From contig JAFVWT010000010.1 in the NCBI GenBank assembly GCA_017501525.1, forward strand, positions 1-64,000: DNA of 64,000 nucleotides, written 5' to 3'. Shown here piece by piece: positions 6,746 to 16,045 of this stretch (within the stretch, counting starts at the first letter, position 1; every line of letters starts with the position of its first letter). The position numbers were made by a program, and so were the translations under genes. The stretch comes from Bacteroidales bacterium. Lineage in GTDB: Bacteria > Bacteroidota > Bacteroidia > Bacteroidales > UBA932. Below the pieces are notes generated by a model. The model did not search any database and was not told the origin of the DNA. It saw only the letters and a program-made list of their open reading frames with translations.

Positions 6746-9139
6746 TTATAGAACTTTCGTTAGATGCTTCAGGTTTTCTAATTTTTCTTTACACTGCTTA
6801 TATCTTAGAGACTCCCTTTGTTCCGGGGTAATGGAAGCACTAATGGCAGCTATCTCTTTGTCAGCAATCTCTTCCTCACTCAGGTAAGTTTCCTTTTTGG
6901 TGTTAGATGTCTTAGCTCTCTGTTCTCCAATCATGAGAGAGTTTGCAGCTGCTCTAACGTACTCGCTTACATCTGAGGCCCCGTCTTGAGTAAGTATAAA
7001 TGTCTTTCTAAAGAGCTTGCTATAATTGTACTGTTTGTCCAATGCGACAGCAATCAACGTCATTTGTGTGTCGTATGGTAGCAGGAATGAGGAGGATTCA
7101 AAAGTCTTGCCATAGTATAAATCTTGGTAAAAAGCCTCGTCTGGATAGGTCTCCTCATCTGTCAGGTCTCTTTTATAAATATCGTAGTAGAATTCAGAAT
7201 ATTCTCCTTCTATAACTATTTCAACCGGCATAATGGCACCACTTTCTTCAGCAGCATCTTCAAATTCCGAGTAACCTGCATCTATGAGTTCCTGTAAGTC
7301 GAAGTAGGGACCAAATTCTGCGGTAATACTTATGTCTGCATAGTTTGCGGCCTCAGTAGTGAATGGTTCGCTGAAGGTCATCTCTGAGAGAAATTCTCCG
7401 GTATTGTAGTCCATAATTATAACCCCTATTTTATATTCGGTGTCAGGCCATAAATCCCATATTTCTGACTCAATATCCCCAATAGCAAGTTCCCAAGATG
7501 CAAATGCGGGGTAATTTCCTTCGTAGTATTCGTTTATAATGATATTTCTAAGGTAGTCTTTAGCTTGCTCGGCACTATAATCTGAGGTGTAGGCCATCCA
7601 ATGATAGTAATATCCTTTATCGGATGGGGTAATCTTTACATTGGCCATGTCGGATTCAGCTTCGACGATGATATCAAATGTACACTCTTCGGGTGCTCCC
7701 GATTCAAGAGTTGTGAATGGGGTCTTATATATCTCTGATGTGGTCAATGATCCGGCTTTATAACCGAAGGCGAGTAAGGTGTAATCGGTATTAGAGGACA
7801 GTCTTGAGAATTTTCTCTCTTTAACTCCTGTGTAGGTGTACTCGCTCAGGAATGAATCATAATGTTTCATGATATATTCAAAGATCTGTGAATCATCCAT
7901 TCCATCTAATGAAGCACTTGTTTCAGGTATAATGACGTACGAGTCTTCGTTATTGCTTGGGGTGGCTCTCACAACAAGATTGGACTGGGTGATATCCAGA
8001 ATCTCGATATCTATCTTCAGGTCTGTACCATTAAGTTCTTCAGTCTCAAATTCGGCAAATGAAACTTCCCCGATGAGGTTACAGTTCTCATCCCATTTTG
8101 CGGCATAAATAATATATTCAGTAGAGGCATGGCATTCGTAATATCCATCCTCGACTTTGGAGGTGTTATTAAAAATCTCAAAGTAACTGCCTCTTGATGA
8201 TATTAGTGCATATTCCAATAGCAAATCTATTGTGCTCTCTATGTCCCCTTGTTGAATAGCCTCTGTAAGGTCTTCTGTCTGATATGTCTCGAACCATCCG
8301 TTCAATGTCTCCTTATCAATAATTCCGTAGTAAAAAGGAACTCCGGAGTGTGATGGGGTGATTTCATAGTTCAATATAAAATCACTTACCGAGAGTTCGA
8401 ATTCGAAAGTCAAGTCTCCTTCATAAGGGGGTTCAGTGGTGAAAGGAATCTTTACTACTTCAGTTGTAGGAACTCCCTCAGGGGTCAAACCGTATCCGTA
8501 CAATACATAGTCTGTCGAGGGGTCCAATCCGTCAATAACCCTATTCTCCGTAGTACCTGTTTCAAGCATCTGAGTTAAAAAATCTTCAATTGAAAGGTCT
8601 TGGAGATCAGCAAAATATGTAAAATACTCCATATCTTCGAGGAATAGCTGCTCATCGTCGGTAACATACTCGAAGTATTCTCCGTTGGCAATCATTGGAA
8701 TCCACGTCATTTGAGGGTCAGTGGTATATCCCGAAAATGTAACCTCGGTAGCAGAGATACCTGTAATCTCAAGTCTTAGTGGTTTCTCTTTTCCTGACTG
8801 GGTAACAGTCAATATAACAGATTCAGCACCGGGGTAGCTGAATGTTACATCTGAGGAACGTTCTGAGTAATCAGAGTTCACAGTTGCCATGAAAGTGATT
8901 TCTTGGCTATTTTGTGTATTGACTGTAAGCCATTCCTCATTCCAGGCAGCGGAGATTTTGTCCTCTCCATTTTTACCTGAAATTCTGTATTGTATTGTTA
9001 CTGAAGTACCCTGGTCCGAGATAAGTACACTTTCCTGTGAAAGTTCGATTTCGGGTAGATTGCCGGGTTCATCCTTTTTGCAACTGTTGTAGAGGAAGAT
9101 ACTAAGGATGAGAGTTGTAAGAATTGTGATTCTTTTCAT
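6746..9139 (-). CDS. Large BACON-domain surface lipoprotein
   Basis: A 797-residue protein with a lipoprotein signal ending in LYNSC (Cys near residue 20) followed by charged KKDEPG. Residues about 30-120 form a BACON-type domain (ending VILTVTQSG). The rest consists of several repeated beta-sandwich-like modules of roughly 100-120 residues joined by phrases such as PSTDYVLYGYG, STEYIIYAAKWD, NTDYTLLAFGY and DTEYKIGVIIM, which resemble fibronectin III-like strands. The C-terminal 70 residues are charged and helical. It is very acidic overall and probably sits on the outer membrane surface, in adhesion or glycan binding. No catalytic motif is visible. It is monocistronic. Confidence 0.75.
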   Translation of the reverse strand: MKRITILTTLILSIFLYNSCKKDEPGNLPEIELSQESVLISDQGTSVTIQYRISGKNGEDKISAAWNEEWLTVNTQNSQEITFMATVNSDYSERSSDVTFSYPGAESVILTVTQSGKEKPLRLEITGISATEVTFSGYTTDPQMTWIPMIANGEYFEYVTDDEQLFLEDMEYFTYFADLQDLSIEDFLTQMLETGTTENRVIDGLDPSTDYVLYGYGLTPEGVPTTEVVKIPFTTEPPYEGDLTFEFELSVSDFILNYEITPSHSGVPFYYGIIDKETLNGWFETYQTEDLTEAIQQGDIESTIDLLLEYALISSRGSYFEIFNNTSKVEDGYYECHASTEYIIYAAKWDENCNLIGEVSFAEFETEELNGTDLKIDIEILDITQSNLVVRATPSNNEDSYVIIPETSASLDGMDDSQIFEYIMKHYDSFLSEYTYTGVKERKFSRLSSNTDYTLLAFGYKAGSLTTSEIYKTPFTTLESGAPEECTFDIIVEAESDMANVKITPSDKGYYYHWMAYTSDYSAEQAKDYLRNIIINEYYEGNYPAFASWELAIGDIESEIWDLWPDTEYKIGVIIMDYNTGEFLSEMTFSEPFTTEAANYADISITAEFGPYFDLQELIDAGYSEFEDAAEESGAIMPVEIVIEGEYSEFYYDIYKRDLTDEETYPDEAFYQDLYYGKTFESSSFLLPYDTQMTLIAVALDKQYNYSKLFRKTFILTQDGASDVSEYVRAAANSLMIGEQRAKTSNTKKETYLSEEEIADKEIAAISASITPEQRESLRYKQCKEKLENLKHLTKVL

Positions 9140-9223
9140 ATTATTCTGTTATTTAAAAAATGGGTAGATTTGTTTCTTGTTGGTGTACTTGTTCACAATG
9201 TACCTTGCAAAGATACTTTTTTT

Positions 9224-9231
9224 TACTTTTG
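9224..9231 (+). promoter_or_regulatory. Bacteroides-type -7 box of the Smr gene
   Basis: TACTTTTG fits the TAnnTTTG -7 consensus and lies 27 nt before the chosen ATG of the Smr-domain gene. A TTG trio around 9205-9207 is at suitable -33 spacing. Confidence 0.55.
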
Positions 9232-9257
9232 CAGCTACCAAACATATATCATTGAAT

Positions 9258-9767
9258 ATGGAATTTAAAATAGGAACGGATGTGGTCTTTATGGATTCCA
9301 ATCTGAGAGGGAAAGTCGTAAAGATTCTACCTTGTATAGAAGTGGAGTTGGAAGATGGGTTTGTGATACAGGCTCATAGAAATGAATTGTTGGCAGTTGA
9401 TCCTTCAGATGTACAGAAACTGCAAGGCTCTTCATGTAAAGGAAATGTGATTGGTATAAAGGAGGGTGCGAAAGCTTCGCATAAAAAGTCTTTGCCTTCA
9501 AAGCATTTATCTGTGGATCTTCATATAGATGCGATTCCTTTTGGGAATAAGGTCCCCAAAGGGGGACAACTTTCTTTTCAGATAGAGTATTTTCACAAAA
9601 TTCTACGTTCAAATCTCAAACACAGGGGACTTAGAATCTCTTTTGTGCATGGAGTGGGGGACGGAATCCTTAGGGATGCAATCAGAAAAGAACTGGATGA
9701 CAGGTATTCTCTCAGGTGTAGTTATCTTCCTGCGGACCCGGGAGTTACAGTTGTGACCATTAAGTGA
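9258..9767 (+). CDS. Smr-domain protein with KOW/DUF2027-like N-terminus
   Basis: A 169-residue protein. The start at 9258 is preferred because a -7 promoter box lies just upstream; longer starts would precede it. Residues 1-50 (KIGTDVVFMDSNLRGKVVKI, then a short beta barrel) resemble the KOW-like head of MutS2/DUF2027 proteins. Residues about 90-169 form an Smr domain: VDLHIDAI, then FVHGVGDGILRDAIRKEL and ending GVTVVTIK. Smr domains are DNA or RNA endonucleases; the LHID (in place of LDLHG) and HGVGDG motifs are the active region. It is much shorter than MutS2. Role in nucleic acid processing is inferred from the family only. Confidence 0.8.
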   Translation: MEFKIGTDVVFMDSNLRGKVVKILPCIEVELEDGFVIQAHRNELLAVDPSDVQKLQGSSCKGNVIGIKEGAKASHKKSLPSKHLSVDLHIDAIPFGNKVPKGGQLSFQIEYFHKILRSNLKHRGLRISFVHGVGDGILRDAIRKELDDRYSLRCSYLPADPGVTVVTIK

Positions 9768-10227
9768 GAAAAGGGGCTAAGATATTAGAATAGACATTTT
9801 ATGTCAGTTGCAGTCAATGATTCTATTCAATGAGGAATCTCCTATAAATTCCAGCTGTAAATGATGTGACCCCTGAAAGTTTTTTGTCCGACTTTTGGGG
9901 TTCAAATCATGAGCCTGGCATGACGATTCAGGTCTCAAAGGCATTTTAGGCTGTACCTCGGAAATATAATCATGTTTCCATTCCTGAGACTTGTGCTTAA
10001 AATCTCTGCAAAGTCTTTTATAGATAGAACTTTCCTTGAGAAATTTCACAACAATCTATATCATGATTTGTAGAACTTCCTGTAATTAATTTTGGGTATT
10101 TCAGATGCTTGTGTATATCTTTGTCGTCCAGTGGAATGAAAATCTTTTTAATTGATATTTTAGTTTGTTGAAACATGGAATTTGGAGAAGTTTCCATAGG
10201 AGGAAATTTATATTCCATTCATAATTA
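9768..10227. other. Intergenic region, possible decayed minus-strand gene
   Basis: 460 bp. Two short overlapping minus-strand frames (10218 to 10018, then 10049 to 9804) could be one broken gene with a frameshift near 10.03 kb. The second contains a proline- and cysteine-containing stretch (MPLRPESSCQAHDLNPKSRT) that looks protein-like. Neither part matches a family I know, so I leave it uncalled. No RNA gene or terminator is evident. Confidence 0.3.
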
Positions 10228-10791
10228 ATGAGAGATATGGAAGAATTGGAGTATTACAATAAATTTGAGGATTCTCTTCAAAGGGAGATGATTAAGCTAT
10301 GTAACTCATTGGGGGTCCTGGACTCAGTATTGCTTAACAGTGAAGATATAGATCTTAAGTGGGGTGACTATGCCGATGAGTATATGGCAGATGCAATAGA
10401 GCAGATAAACGATTATCCTGAGGTGGCTATTGCTTGGGCAGCTTATATGGGGATGGCTGTCGCAAAATGGTGGGATGCAGATTGGAAGAAAAAGAGGAAT
10501 AATGGTTATAAAATGTTTTATGGACCAAAGGGTTTTGACGATATGGACGATTATATAGTGGAGAAGATTCTGGGATTCCCTTTGAACTCTATCGAGGCAC
10601 GTCAGATAGTAGGAGTGACCTACTCCATGGCTCAACAGGCTATCAATATCATTAGAAAAGAACAAATTGAGTTCGGAACATCCAAAGCCTTTTATGTCCT
10701 TTCGAGAACTGTGAAGGTGATGTATCGTGTAGGTGCAGCTATCCAGCTCCGCAGAATGGGTTATAAAATGGAGAAGATGAATCTTAGTTAG
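10228..10791 (+). CDS. Conserved hypothetical protein
   Basis: A 187-residue protein that I do not recognise. It is soluble, rich in helices and aromatic residues. The N-terminus is acidic (MRDMEELEYYNKFEDSLQRE). The middle has AIAWAAYMGMAVAKWWDADW, and the end has a basic tail (QLRRMGYKMEKM). There is no signal peptide, transmembrane helix or known catalytic motif; the WAAYMGMAVAKWW stretch is too polar-flanked to be a clear membrane segment. It lies 15 bp before the end of the convergent HAD gene and appears monocistronic. An alternative ATG three codons in is possible. Confidence 0.65.
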   Translation: MRDMEELEYYNKFEDSLQREMIKLCNSLGVLDSVLLNSEDIDLKWGDYADEYMADAIEQINDYPEVAIAWAAYMGMAVAKWWDADWKKKRNNGYKMFYGPKGFDDMDDYIVEKILGFPLNSIEARQIVGVTYSMAQQAINIIRKEQIEFGTSKAFYVLSRTVKVMYRVGAAIQLRRMGYKMEKMNLS

Positions 10792-10806
10792 CTTGATTAA
10801 GTCGTG

Positions 10807-11433
10807 CTATCCGAGTAATATCTCTAACATTTTTTCGGTCGAATCGAAGTAGTAGTCTGCTTCGATTTTTTCTTTCTCCACAACCCCTAACTCAGAGAGG
10901 CCAAAATGACATCCTCCATTTCTGGCACACATAAAATCGTTGAAGGTATCTCCGATGTAGATCATCTCTGATGGTGTTGTTTTAGCAACCCGGCAATAGC
11001 TCTCTATAGGTGCTCCATCTGGTTTGGGGCGAGGGGTGTTATCGGAGCAGATAATTGTATCAATATATGGTTCGAGTTCTTTCATTAGAGGTTCAGCATC
11101 GTATTCTGACCGTTTACGGGAGGTGATTACCCCCAGTTTCAACCCACTCTCCTTAAGTTTTTGCAACATCTCCATTACCCCCGGAAAGAAGTCGACGCTT
11201 TTGTGGTTTGTCATATAGTACTCACCCCATACTTTATATCCTGTGGGGAGGTCGGTTATTCCGTATGTGGTCATTGCTATGGCTCCTGTCATCCCTAAAA
11301 TAGGACGGAGTTGATCTATCGTATAGCTCTTGCCTACAATGTGTTGGAGGGTTTGTTGCCAAGTGGTTAGGAGGGCAGTTTCGCTGTCGAGCAAAGTGTT
11401 GTCAATATCGAATACAATGTGTTGGTATCTCAT
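10807..11433 (-). CDS. HAD-superfamily phosphatase (phosphoglycolate phosphatase-like)
   Basis: A 208-residue HAD hydrolase. Motif I is DIDNTLLDSE at residues 9-18 (nucleophile Asp9, general acid Asp11). Motif II is in LGVITSRKR (Thr/Ser), followed by a conserved Lys in RPKPDG, and motif IV is IYIGDTFNDF. A helical cap domain lies between motifs I and II, as in phosphoglycolate phosphatase and beta-phosphoglucomutase-like enzymes. It should dephosphorylate a small metabolite or nucleotide in the cytoplasm. It starts 2 nt after the stop of the upstream MATE transporter gene on the same strand, so the two form an operon. Confidence 0.85.
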   Translation of the reverse strand: MRYQHIVFDIDNTLLDSETALLTTWQQTLQHIVGKSYTIDQLRPILGMTGAIAMTTYGITDLPTGYKVWGEYYMTNHKSVDFFPGVMEMLQKLKESGLKLGVITSRKRSEYDAEPLMKELEPYIDTIICSDNTPRPKPDGAPIESYCRVAKTTPSEMIYIGDTFNDFMCARNGGCHFGLSELGVVEKEKIEADYYFDSTEKMLEILLG

Positions 11434-11435
11434 AT

Positions 11436-12785
11436 CTATCTATCTGAAATAGGCATCCTTTTACAAAGGTATATAAATCTTATATAGAATGTTATAGCTG
11501 CAGCAGCAAGTCCGATTGCAAGTCCTATCCATACCCCTAACGGGCCCATCTCTAAAGTGAAACCCAAAAGGTATGCTATTGGGAGACAAATCAGATAGTA
11601 GGAGATGAACGAAAATAGTAGGGGCAGTTTGATATCTTTAAGCCCTCTCAAAGAGGAGAGACTTGTCAACTGTGTTGCATCGAATATTTGGAAAAGGGCT
11701 AATACAATAATCAGATCTTCAGCTATGCAGGCAACATTGGGATCTTGTGTGAATGCGTATGGCAAAATCTCTCTCAAAAGGATAAAAATTGCTCCACAAA
11801 GGGTCATGAATGCGATTGCCATGTGGACTGAAGCCTTTCCTGCCATAGCGGTCTCTTTGTAGTTTCCTGCTCCATATTGATGTGAAACTCTGATGGTTGC
11901 AGCTGCCCCGATACCGGTGGCTATCATAAATGTGAAGGTCGATAGACTTTGGGCAATCTGATGTGCAGCCAGTTCATATTTGCCAAACCATCCCACCATT
12001 ATGGCTGCGATAGAGAAGCTGGTAACTTCCAATGTACTTTGTATTGAAATAGGTATGGAGAGTCGTAGCTGTTCCCGAATAGTTTTGAAATTCAGATCTT
12101 TAAGCTTAATGGAAAGGGTGTAGTGCCTGTACTCTTTTGCTATGAACATAAAGGCGACGAAAAGTATTGCTGCCACAATCCTGGCTATCAGTGTTGCCCA
12201 AGCAGCCCCATCTACCCCCATCGCTTCGGCACCTAATTTCCCGTAGATAAGAACCCAGTTGAGGAAGATGTTGAGGATGTTTGTCGAGATTGTAATCCAC
12301 ATTGCATATTTTGTATTCCCTATCCCTTCTGAGAAAAATCTTATTCCGTTGAAGACAATCATTGGAATGAATGAGGCTGTAAGTATATAATAGTATCCCC
12401 GAGCATATTCAAGTACCTCGGGATCTTGTCCGAAAAGATGTAGTTTTGCTCCAACCCCAAACATTACAATTGTTGTGAATATCATTAGGATTAGATTGAG
12501 TACAATGCTGTTGCACAAGTTTTTAGAGACTTGATGATGTTCGTTTCGGCCAAAATATTGTCCTACAATCGGGGTGATGCCCTGTGAAAATCCGATAGCA
12601 AAGACGACCCCTATCACTAAGATGGCATTGGCAAAAGAGATTCCTGCTAATTGTGCGGCCCCCAATTGTCCCACCATAATGTTGTCGGCCAATTGTACGA
12701 GTACTTGCCCCGCTTGTGTAATCATTACCGGAAGGGCGACATTGAGGTTTCTCTTGTAGTATGGAATATATTCTCTTATTTGCAT
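11436..12785 (-). CDS. MATE-family multidrug/sodium antiporter
   Basis: A 449-residue inner-membrane protein with about twelve hydrophobic helices in two related halves, the MATE layout. The first half contains ALPVMITQAGQVLVQLADNI and VGQLGAAQLAGISFANAI, the classic NorM-type opening. The second half repeats it (LSIPISIQSTLEVTSFSIAA). It would export cationic drugs or metabolites in exchange for Na+ or H+. I take the ATG at 12785 as start; the TTG four codons upstream overlaps the -7 promoter box. The HAD gene follows after 2 nt, so it is the first gene of a two-gene operon. Confidence 0.9.
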   Translation of the reverse strand: MQIREYIPYYKRNLNVALPVMITQAGQVLVQLADNIMVGQLGAAQLAGISFANAILVIGVVFAIGFSQGITPIVGQYFGRNEHHQVSKNLCNSIVLNLILMIFTTIVMFGVGAKLHLFGQDPEVLEYARGYYYILTASFIPMIVFNGIRFFSEGIGNTKYAMWITISTNILNIFLNWVLIYGKLGAEAMGVDGAAWATLIARIVAAILFVAFMFIAKEYRHYTLSIKLKDLNFKTIREQLRLSIPISIQSTLEVTSFSIAAIMVGWFGKYELAAHQIAQSLSTFTFMIATGIGAAATIRVSHQYGAGNYKETAMAGKASVHMAIAFMTLCGAIFILLREILPYAFTQDPNVACIAEDLIIVLALFQIFDATQLTSLSSLRGLKDIKLPLLFSFISYYLICLPIAYLLGFTLEMGPLGVWIGLAIGLAAAAITFYIRFIYLCKRMPISDR

Positions 12786-12794
12786 AGTAGGTTG

Positions 12795-12802
12795 CAAAGT
12801 TA
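12795..12802 (-). promoter_or_regulatory. -7 box of the MATE/HAD operon
   Basis: TAACTTTG on the minus strand matches the Bacteroides -7 consensus exactly, 9 nt before the ATG at 12785. Transcription would therefore start within a few bases of the start codon, giving a nearly leaderless mRNA. Confidence 0.6.
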
Positions 12803-12867
12803 GGTGAATTTATAGAAGTTCCATTAAAAATTTTATGCTGTTGGAAAATCGTATTATATTTGCTGTT

Positions 12868-12875
12868 TATCTTTA
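12868..12875 (+). promoter_or_regulatory. Possible -7 box of the exporter operon
   Basis: TATCTTTA, one base from TAnnTTTG, lies 10 nt before the ATG of the TolC-like gene, mirroring the arrangement of the divergent MATE promoter. The two operons share an intergenic space of about 100 bp. Confidence 0.4.
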
Positions 12876-12885
12876 GCGGAATAGA

Positions 12886-14196
12886 ATGAAAAGGATAATA
12901 TATATATTTATAGCGCTGATTGTAAGTAGATTTACGATATGTGCCCAAGACAGTTCAGCGGTCTCCGTATATACCATAGAGGATTGCTATAATCTTTCAC
13001 AGCAGAATTTCCCTCTTGTCAAGAGGTACAATCTTATAGAACTCTCTCAAACATACTCTCTGAAAAATGCCTATATGAAATATCTTCCGCAGATATCACT
13101 CTCAGGCTCTGCTTCCATACAGACAGATGTATTGACCTGGCCTGTAGATATTTCAATACCGGGTTTTGATTTTCCCCAGTATAGTAAAGATCAGTATTCT
13201 GCAATCATAGAGCTTTCTCAGGTAATCTGGGACGGAGGACAAATTGCGGCTGAAAGGGAAAATATAAGGGCAAAATCTACTATTGAAAAGCATGAACAGG
13301 ATATCACAATGTATTCTCTGAGAGAGAAGATAGATGGACTTTATTTTGGTATTCTTCTTCTGGGGGAACAGCTCAATCAGACCAAAATGATGATATCCGA
13401 GTTGGAAACAGAAGTGACGAGAATCGGGAAATGTGTTGAGAATGGGGTTGCCAATGAGTCTGATTACGATATGATTACAGTAGAACTCATTACCCAGAAA
13501 CAGAACATACTGAATATCGAATCCAGGCTGGAGGCCTATTTGAGAATGCTCTCCCTGATGACAGGAAAAAAAATTGATTCAGTCCAAATGTTGGAATATC
13601 CCATCGCTCAGGGGACAAATATGGAGCAGTTGCTCCACTCTATTCTGATGCAGCAAGTCAATAGATATGAACTTGACCTGTACGATGCTCAAATTGCACA
13701 GCTGGATACTCAACTCGACTATTGGGTTGCAGGGGGAATGCCCAAATTCAAATTGTTTGTAAGGGGAGGATATGGACGCCCCGGACTTGACTTTTTAGAT
13801 AATTCTTTTGCCCCATTTGCGGTAGCAGGAGTTACTCTCCAATGGAATATAAGTGAGTTGTATAATCTGGGACATGGAAAGAAAATTGTCAAATACAGCA
13901 AGCAGCAGATAGAAGCGGCAAAAGAGACTTTCCTCTTTAATACATCCTTGCAAAGTGAAGAGCAAATATCCCAAATAAGGAGATATATCAAACTGCTTGA
14001 AGAGGATGAGAAAATTTATGCTTTGAGAATCAAAATTAGGAAGTCGGCAGAAGTTGAGGTGGAGAACGGAACAATGAATGCGGCAGATCTGATTAGAGAG
14101 ATCAATCGTGAAGATTTGGCAAAAAAACAGATGATTCTCCACGAAATTGAATTGATGAAAGCAATGTATCAGCTAAAATATATAAGGAATAATTGA
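12886..14196 (+). CDS. TolC-family outer-membrane efflux protein
   Basis: A 436-residue outer-membrane factor. The N-terminus is a cleavable signal peptide (hydrophobic IYIFIALIVSRF, cleavage near AQDSS), followed by two halves rich in long helices typical of TolC: LSQQNFPLVKRYNLIELS at the start of the first and a matching coiled-coil region (ISQIRRYIKLLEEDEKIYALR) in the second. It forms the exit duct for the ABC exporter encoded downstream: membrane fusion protein, two ATPases and two permeases follow with no real gaps. Length and layout are normal for the family. Confidence 0.88.
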   Translation: MKRIIYIFIALIVSRFTICAQDSSAVSVYTIEDCYNLSQQNFPLVKRYNLIELSQTYSLKNAYMKYLPQISLSGSASIQTDVLTWPVDISIPGFDFPQYSKDQYSAIIELSQVIWDGGQIAAERENIRAKSTIEKHEQDITMYSLREKIDGLYFGILLLGEQLNQTKMMISELETEVTRIGKCVENGVANESDYDMITVELITQKQNILNIESRLEAYLRMLSLMTGKKIDSVQMLEYPIAQGTNMEQLLHSILMQQVNRYELDLYDAQIAQLDTQLDYWVAGGMPKFKLFVRGGYGRPGLDFLDNSFAPFAVAGVTLQWNISELYNLGHGKKIVKYSKQQIEAAKETFLFNTSLQSEEQISQIRRYIKLLEEDEKIYALRIKIRKSAEVEVENGTMNAADLIREINREDLAKKQMILHEIELMKAMYQLKYIRNN

Positions 14197-14197
14197 T

Positions 14198-15106
14198 ATG
14201 AGACAAAATATATCTTATTTACGTGCATCGGCACTATTGTGTGTTGTAGTTTTATTGACAGCCTGCAATTCGGATGATTCCGTATATGATGCATCCGGGA
14301 TGTTTGAGGCGGAAGAAGTTATTGTATCATCTGAGGCAGATGGAAAAATAATATCATTTGATATAGAAGAAGGGGCCTTGCTTGAGCCGGACAAGGTTTA
14401 TGGTCTTGTCGATACAGTCCAGCTTACCCTTAAGAAAAAACAGATTATCTCGGGAATAGATGCGGCATTGGCCAGAAAACAAGATGTTACAGCCCAGACA
14501 GCGAGTCTTGTCGAGCAGATTCGAAGCAATAAAAGTGAGAGAAAGAGGGTTCAGAATCTCCTTGAAGCAAATGCGGCAAATCAAAAGCAGCTTGACGATC
14601 TTAATACTGCAATCTCAATTCTGGAGAAAGAACTCTCAGCTGCGCAGACTACTATTACCAATGCCAATGCTTCAATAGATGCAGAAGTCTCTTCTATGAG
14701 AGCTCAGTTAGAGCAAATTGACAATCTTTTGCAGAAATGTTATATCTCCTCCCCAATAGAGGGTACTGTGTTGGTAAAATATGCTCATAAAGGGGAACTT
14801 ACAGCAATGGGTAAACCTCTTTTCAAGGTGGCGGATACCAAAAATATGGTTTTGAGGGCATATGTGACAGCATCAGAACTTACCAAGATAAAACTTGGCC
14901 AACAGGTTACAATCCATATTAGTGCAGACAATGAGAACCTAAGATCATATCAGGGAACACTCTCCTGGATATCAAGTGTTTCGGAGTTTACACCAAAATC
15001 TATTCAGACCAAGGAAGAACGCTCCAATTTAGTTTATGCTGTCAAGATCTCTTTTGTAAATGACGGTTTTGCCAAGATTGGGATGTATGGTGATGTAAAA
15101 TTTTAG
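14198..15106 (+). CDS. HlyD-family periplasmic adaptor lipoprotein (YbhG-like)
   Basis: A 302-residue membrane fusion protein starting 1 nt after the TolC stop. The signal ends with LLTACNSDD, a lipobox with Cys about residue 23, so it is lipid-anchored. The first biotinyl-lipoyl half (EAEEVIVSSEADGKIISFDI) is followed by a long coiled-coil hairpin (about residues 85-175) and the second half (KCYISSPIEGTVLVKY), then a beta-barrel domain. This is the usual MFP order. It should link the inner-membrane ABC complex to the TolC-like channel; substrates of the YbhG group include drugs and sterol-like compounds, but none is shown here. Confidence 0.88.
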   Translation: MRQNISYLRASALLCVVVLLTACNSDDSVYDASGMFEAEEVIVSSEADGKIISFDIEEGALLEPDKVYGLVDTVQLTLKKKQIISGIDAALARKQDVTAQTASLVEQIRSNKSERKRVQNLLEANAANQKQLDDLNTAISILEKELSAAQTTITNANASIDAEVSSMRAQLEQIDNLLQKCYISSPIEGTVLVKYAHKGELTAMGKPLFKVADTKNMVLRAYVTASELTKIKLGQQVTIHISADNENLRSYQGTLSWISSVSEFTPKSIQTKEERSNLVYAVKISFVNDGFAKIGMYGDVKF

Positions 15107-15111
15107 GGAGA

Positions 15112-16041
15112 ATGATGTTCCGGGTTGAGGTCGATAATATTAAAAAAAATTACGGCGCTACTGAGGCTTTACGTGGGGTCTCGATGAGAGTCTCAGAGGG
15201 TGAAATCTTTGGGGTTATCGGTCCCGACGGAGCGGGTAAAACTTCATTATTCAGAATACTTACCACACTGATTCTTCCGGACGGGGGCAGTGCAAAAGTG
15301 ATGGGGAAGGATATAGTTGCAGATTATAAGCAGATAAGACCCATTGTAGGATATATGCCCGGGAGATTTTCTCTATATCAGGATTTGAGTGTAGAGGAGA
15401 ACATCGATTTCTTTGCCACCTTATTTGGTACCACCCTTCAGGAAAATTATTCTTTGGTAGAAGAGATATATTCTCAGATAGAGCCATTCCGTAAACGGAA
15501 GGCGGGTGCTCTTTCGGGGGGGATGAAACAGAAACTTGCATTGTGTTGTGCATTGATACATCGCCCTCAGGTATTGTTTCTTGACGAACCTACTACCGGG
15601 GTCGATCCTGTCTCAAGAAAGGAGTTCTGGTATATGCTGCGGCGGCTTAAGGAGCAAGGACTTGCGATTATTGTTTCTACTCCCTATATGGATGAGGCAA
15701 CCCTTTGTGACAGAATAGCCCTAATAAGAGGTGGAAAATTTCTAAAAACAGAAACTCCTCAGCAGATTATTGCAGACTTTGATCATCCTCTGTTTGCAGT
15801 GAAAGCCTCTTCAATGTCACCCCTTTTGCGCCAGATAAGACAGATTCCCCAAGTTCTGAGTTGCTTCGCATTTGGAGATACTCATCATATTGTTCTAAAG
15901 GATAAAGGAATAGATTCGTTACAGGGAAAGGAACTTTTGAGTACAGAACTGGAACGTAGAGGGTTTACTGATGTCCATATCAATGATATTGCCCCAAATA
16001 TTGAGGACTGCTATATGTATCTGGAAACTTTAAATAGTTGA
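15112..16041 (+). CDS. ABC transporter ATPase, first of a split pair
   Basis: A 309-residue ABC ATPase. Walker A is GPDGAGKT at residues 37-44, the signature is intact (LSGGMKQK), and Walker B is VLFLDEPTTGVDP. The H-loop that should read THYMDEA reads TPYMDEA, so the catalytic histidine is missing. About 80 extra residues follow the ABC core. In E. coli YbhF two ABC domains are fused; here they are two genes 4 nt apart. The defect here is complementary to that in the second ATPase, so one working site per dimer is likely. A GGGAG Shine-Dalgarno precedes the start. Confidence 0.9.
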   Translation: MMFRVEVDNIKKNYGATEALRGVSMRVSEGEIFGVIGPDGAGKTSLFRILTTLILPDGGSAKVMGKDIVADYKQIRPIVGYMPGRFSLYQDLSVEENIDFFATLFGTTLQENYSLVEEIYSQIEPFRKRKAGALSGGMKQKLALCCALIHRPQVLFLDEPTTGVDPVSRKEFWYMLRRLKEQGLAIIVSTPYMDEATLCDRIALIRGGKFLKTETPQQIIADFDHPLFAVKASSMSPLLRQIRQIPQVLSCFAFGDTHHIVLKDKGIDSLQGKELLSTELERRGFTDVHINDIAPNIEDCYMYLETLNS

Positions 16042-16045
16042 TTTT

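Noticed and set aside
12811-12822. TATAGAAGTTCC found here and again at 60231-60242, with similar words in other gaps
   Set aside because: A 12-bp match in AT-rich intergenic DNA, with no longer shared context; not enough for a dispersed repeat family.
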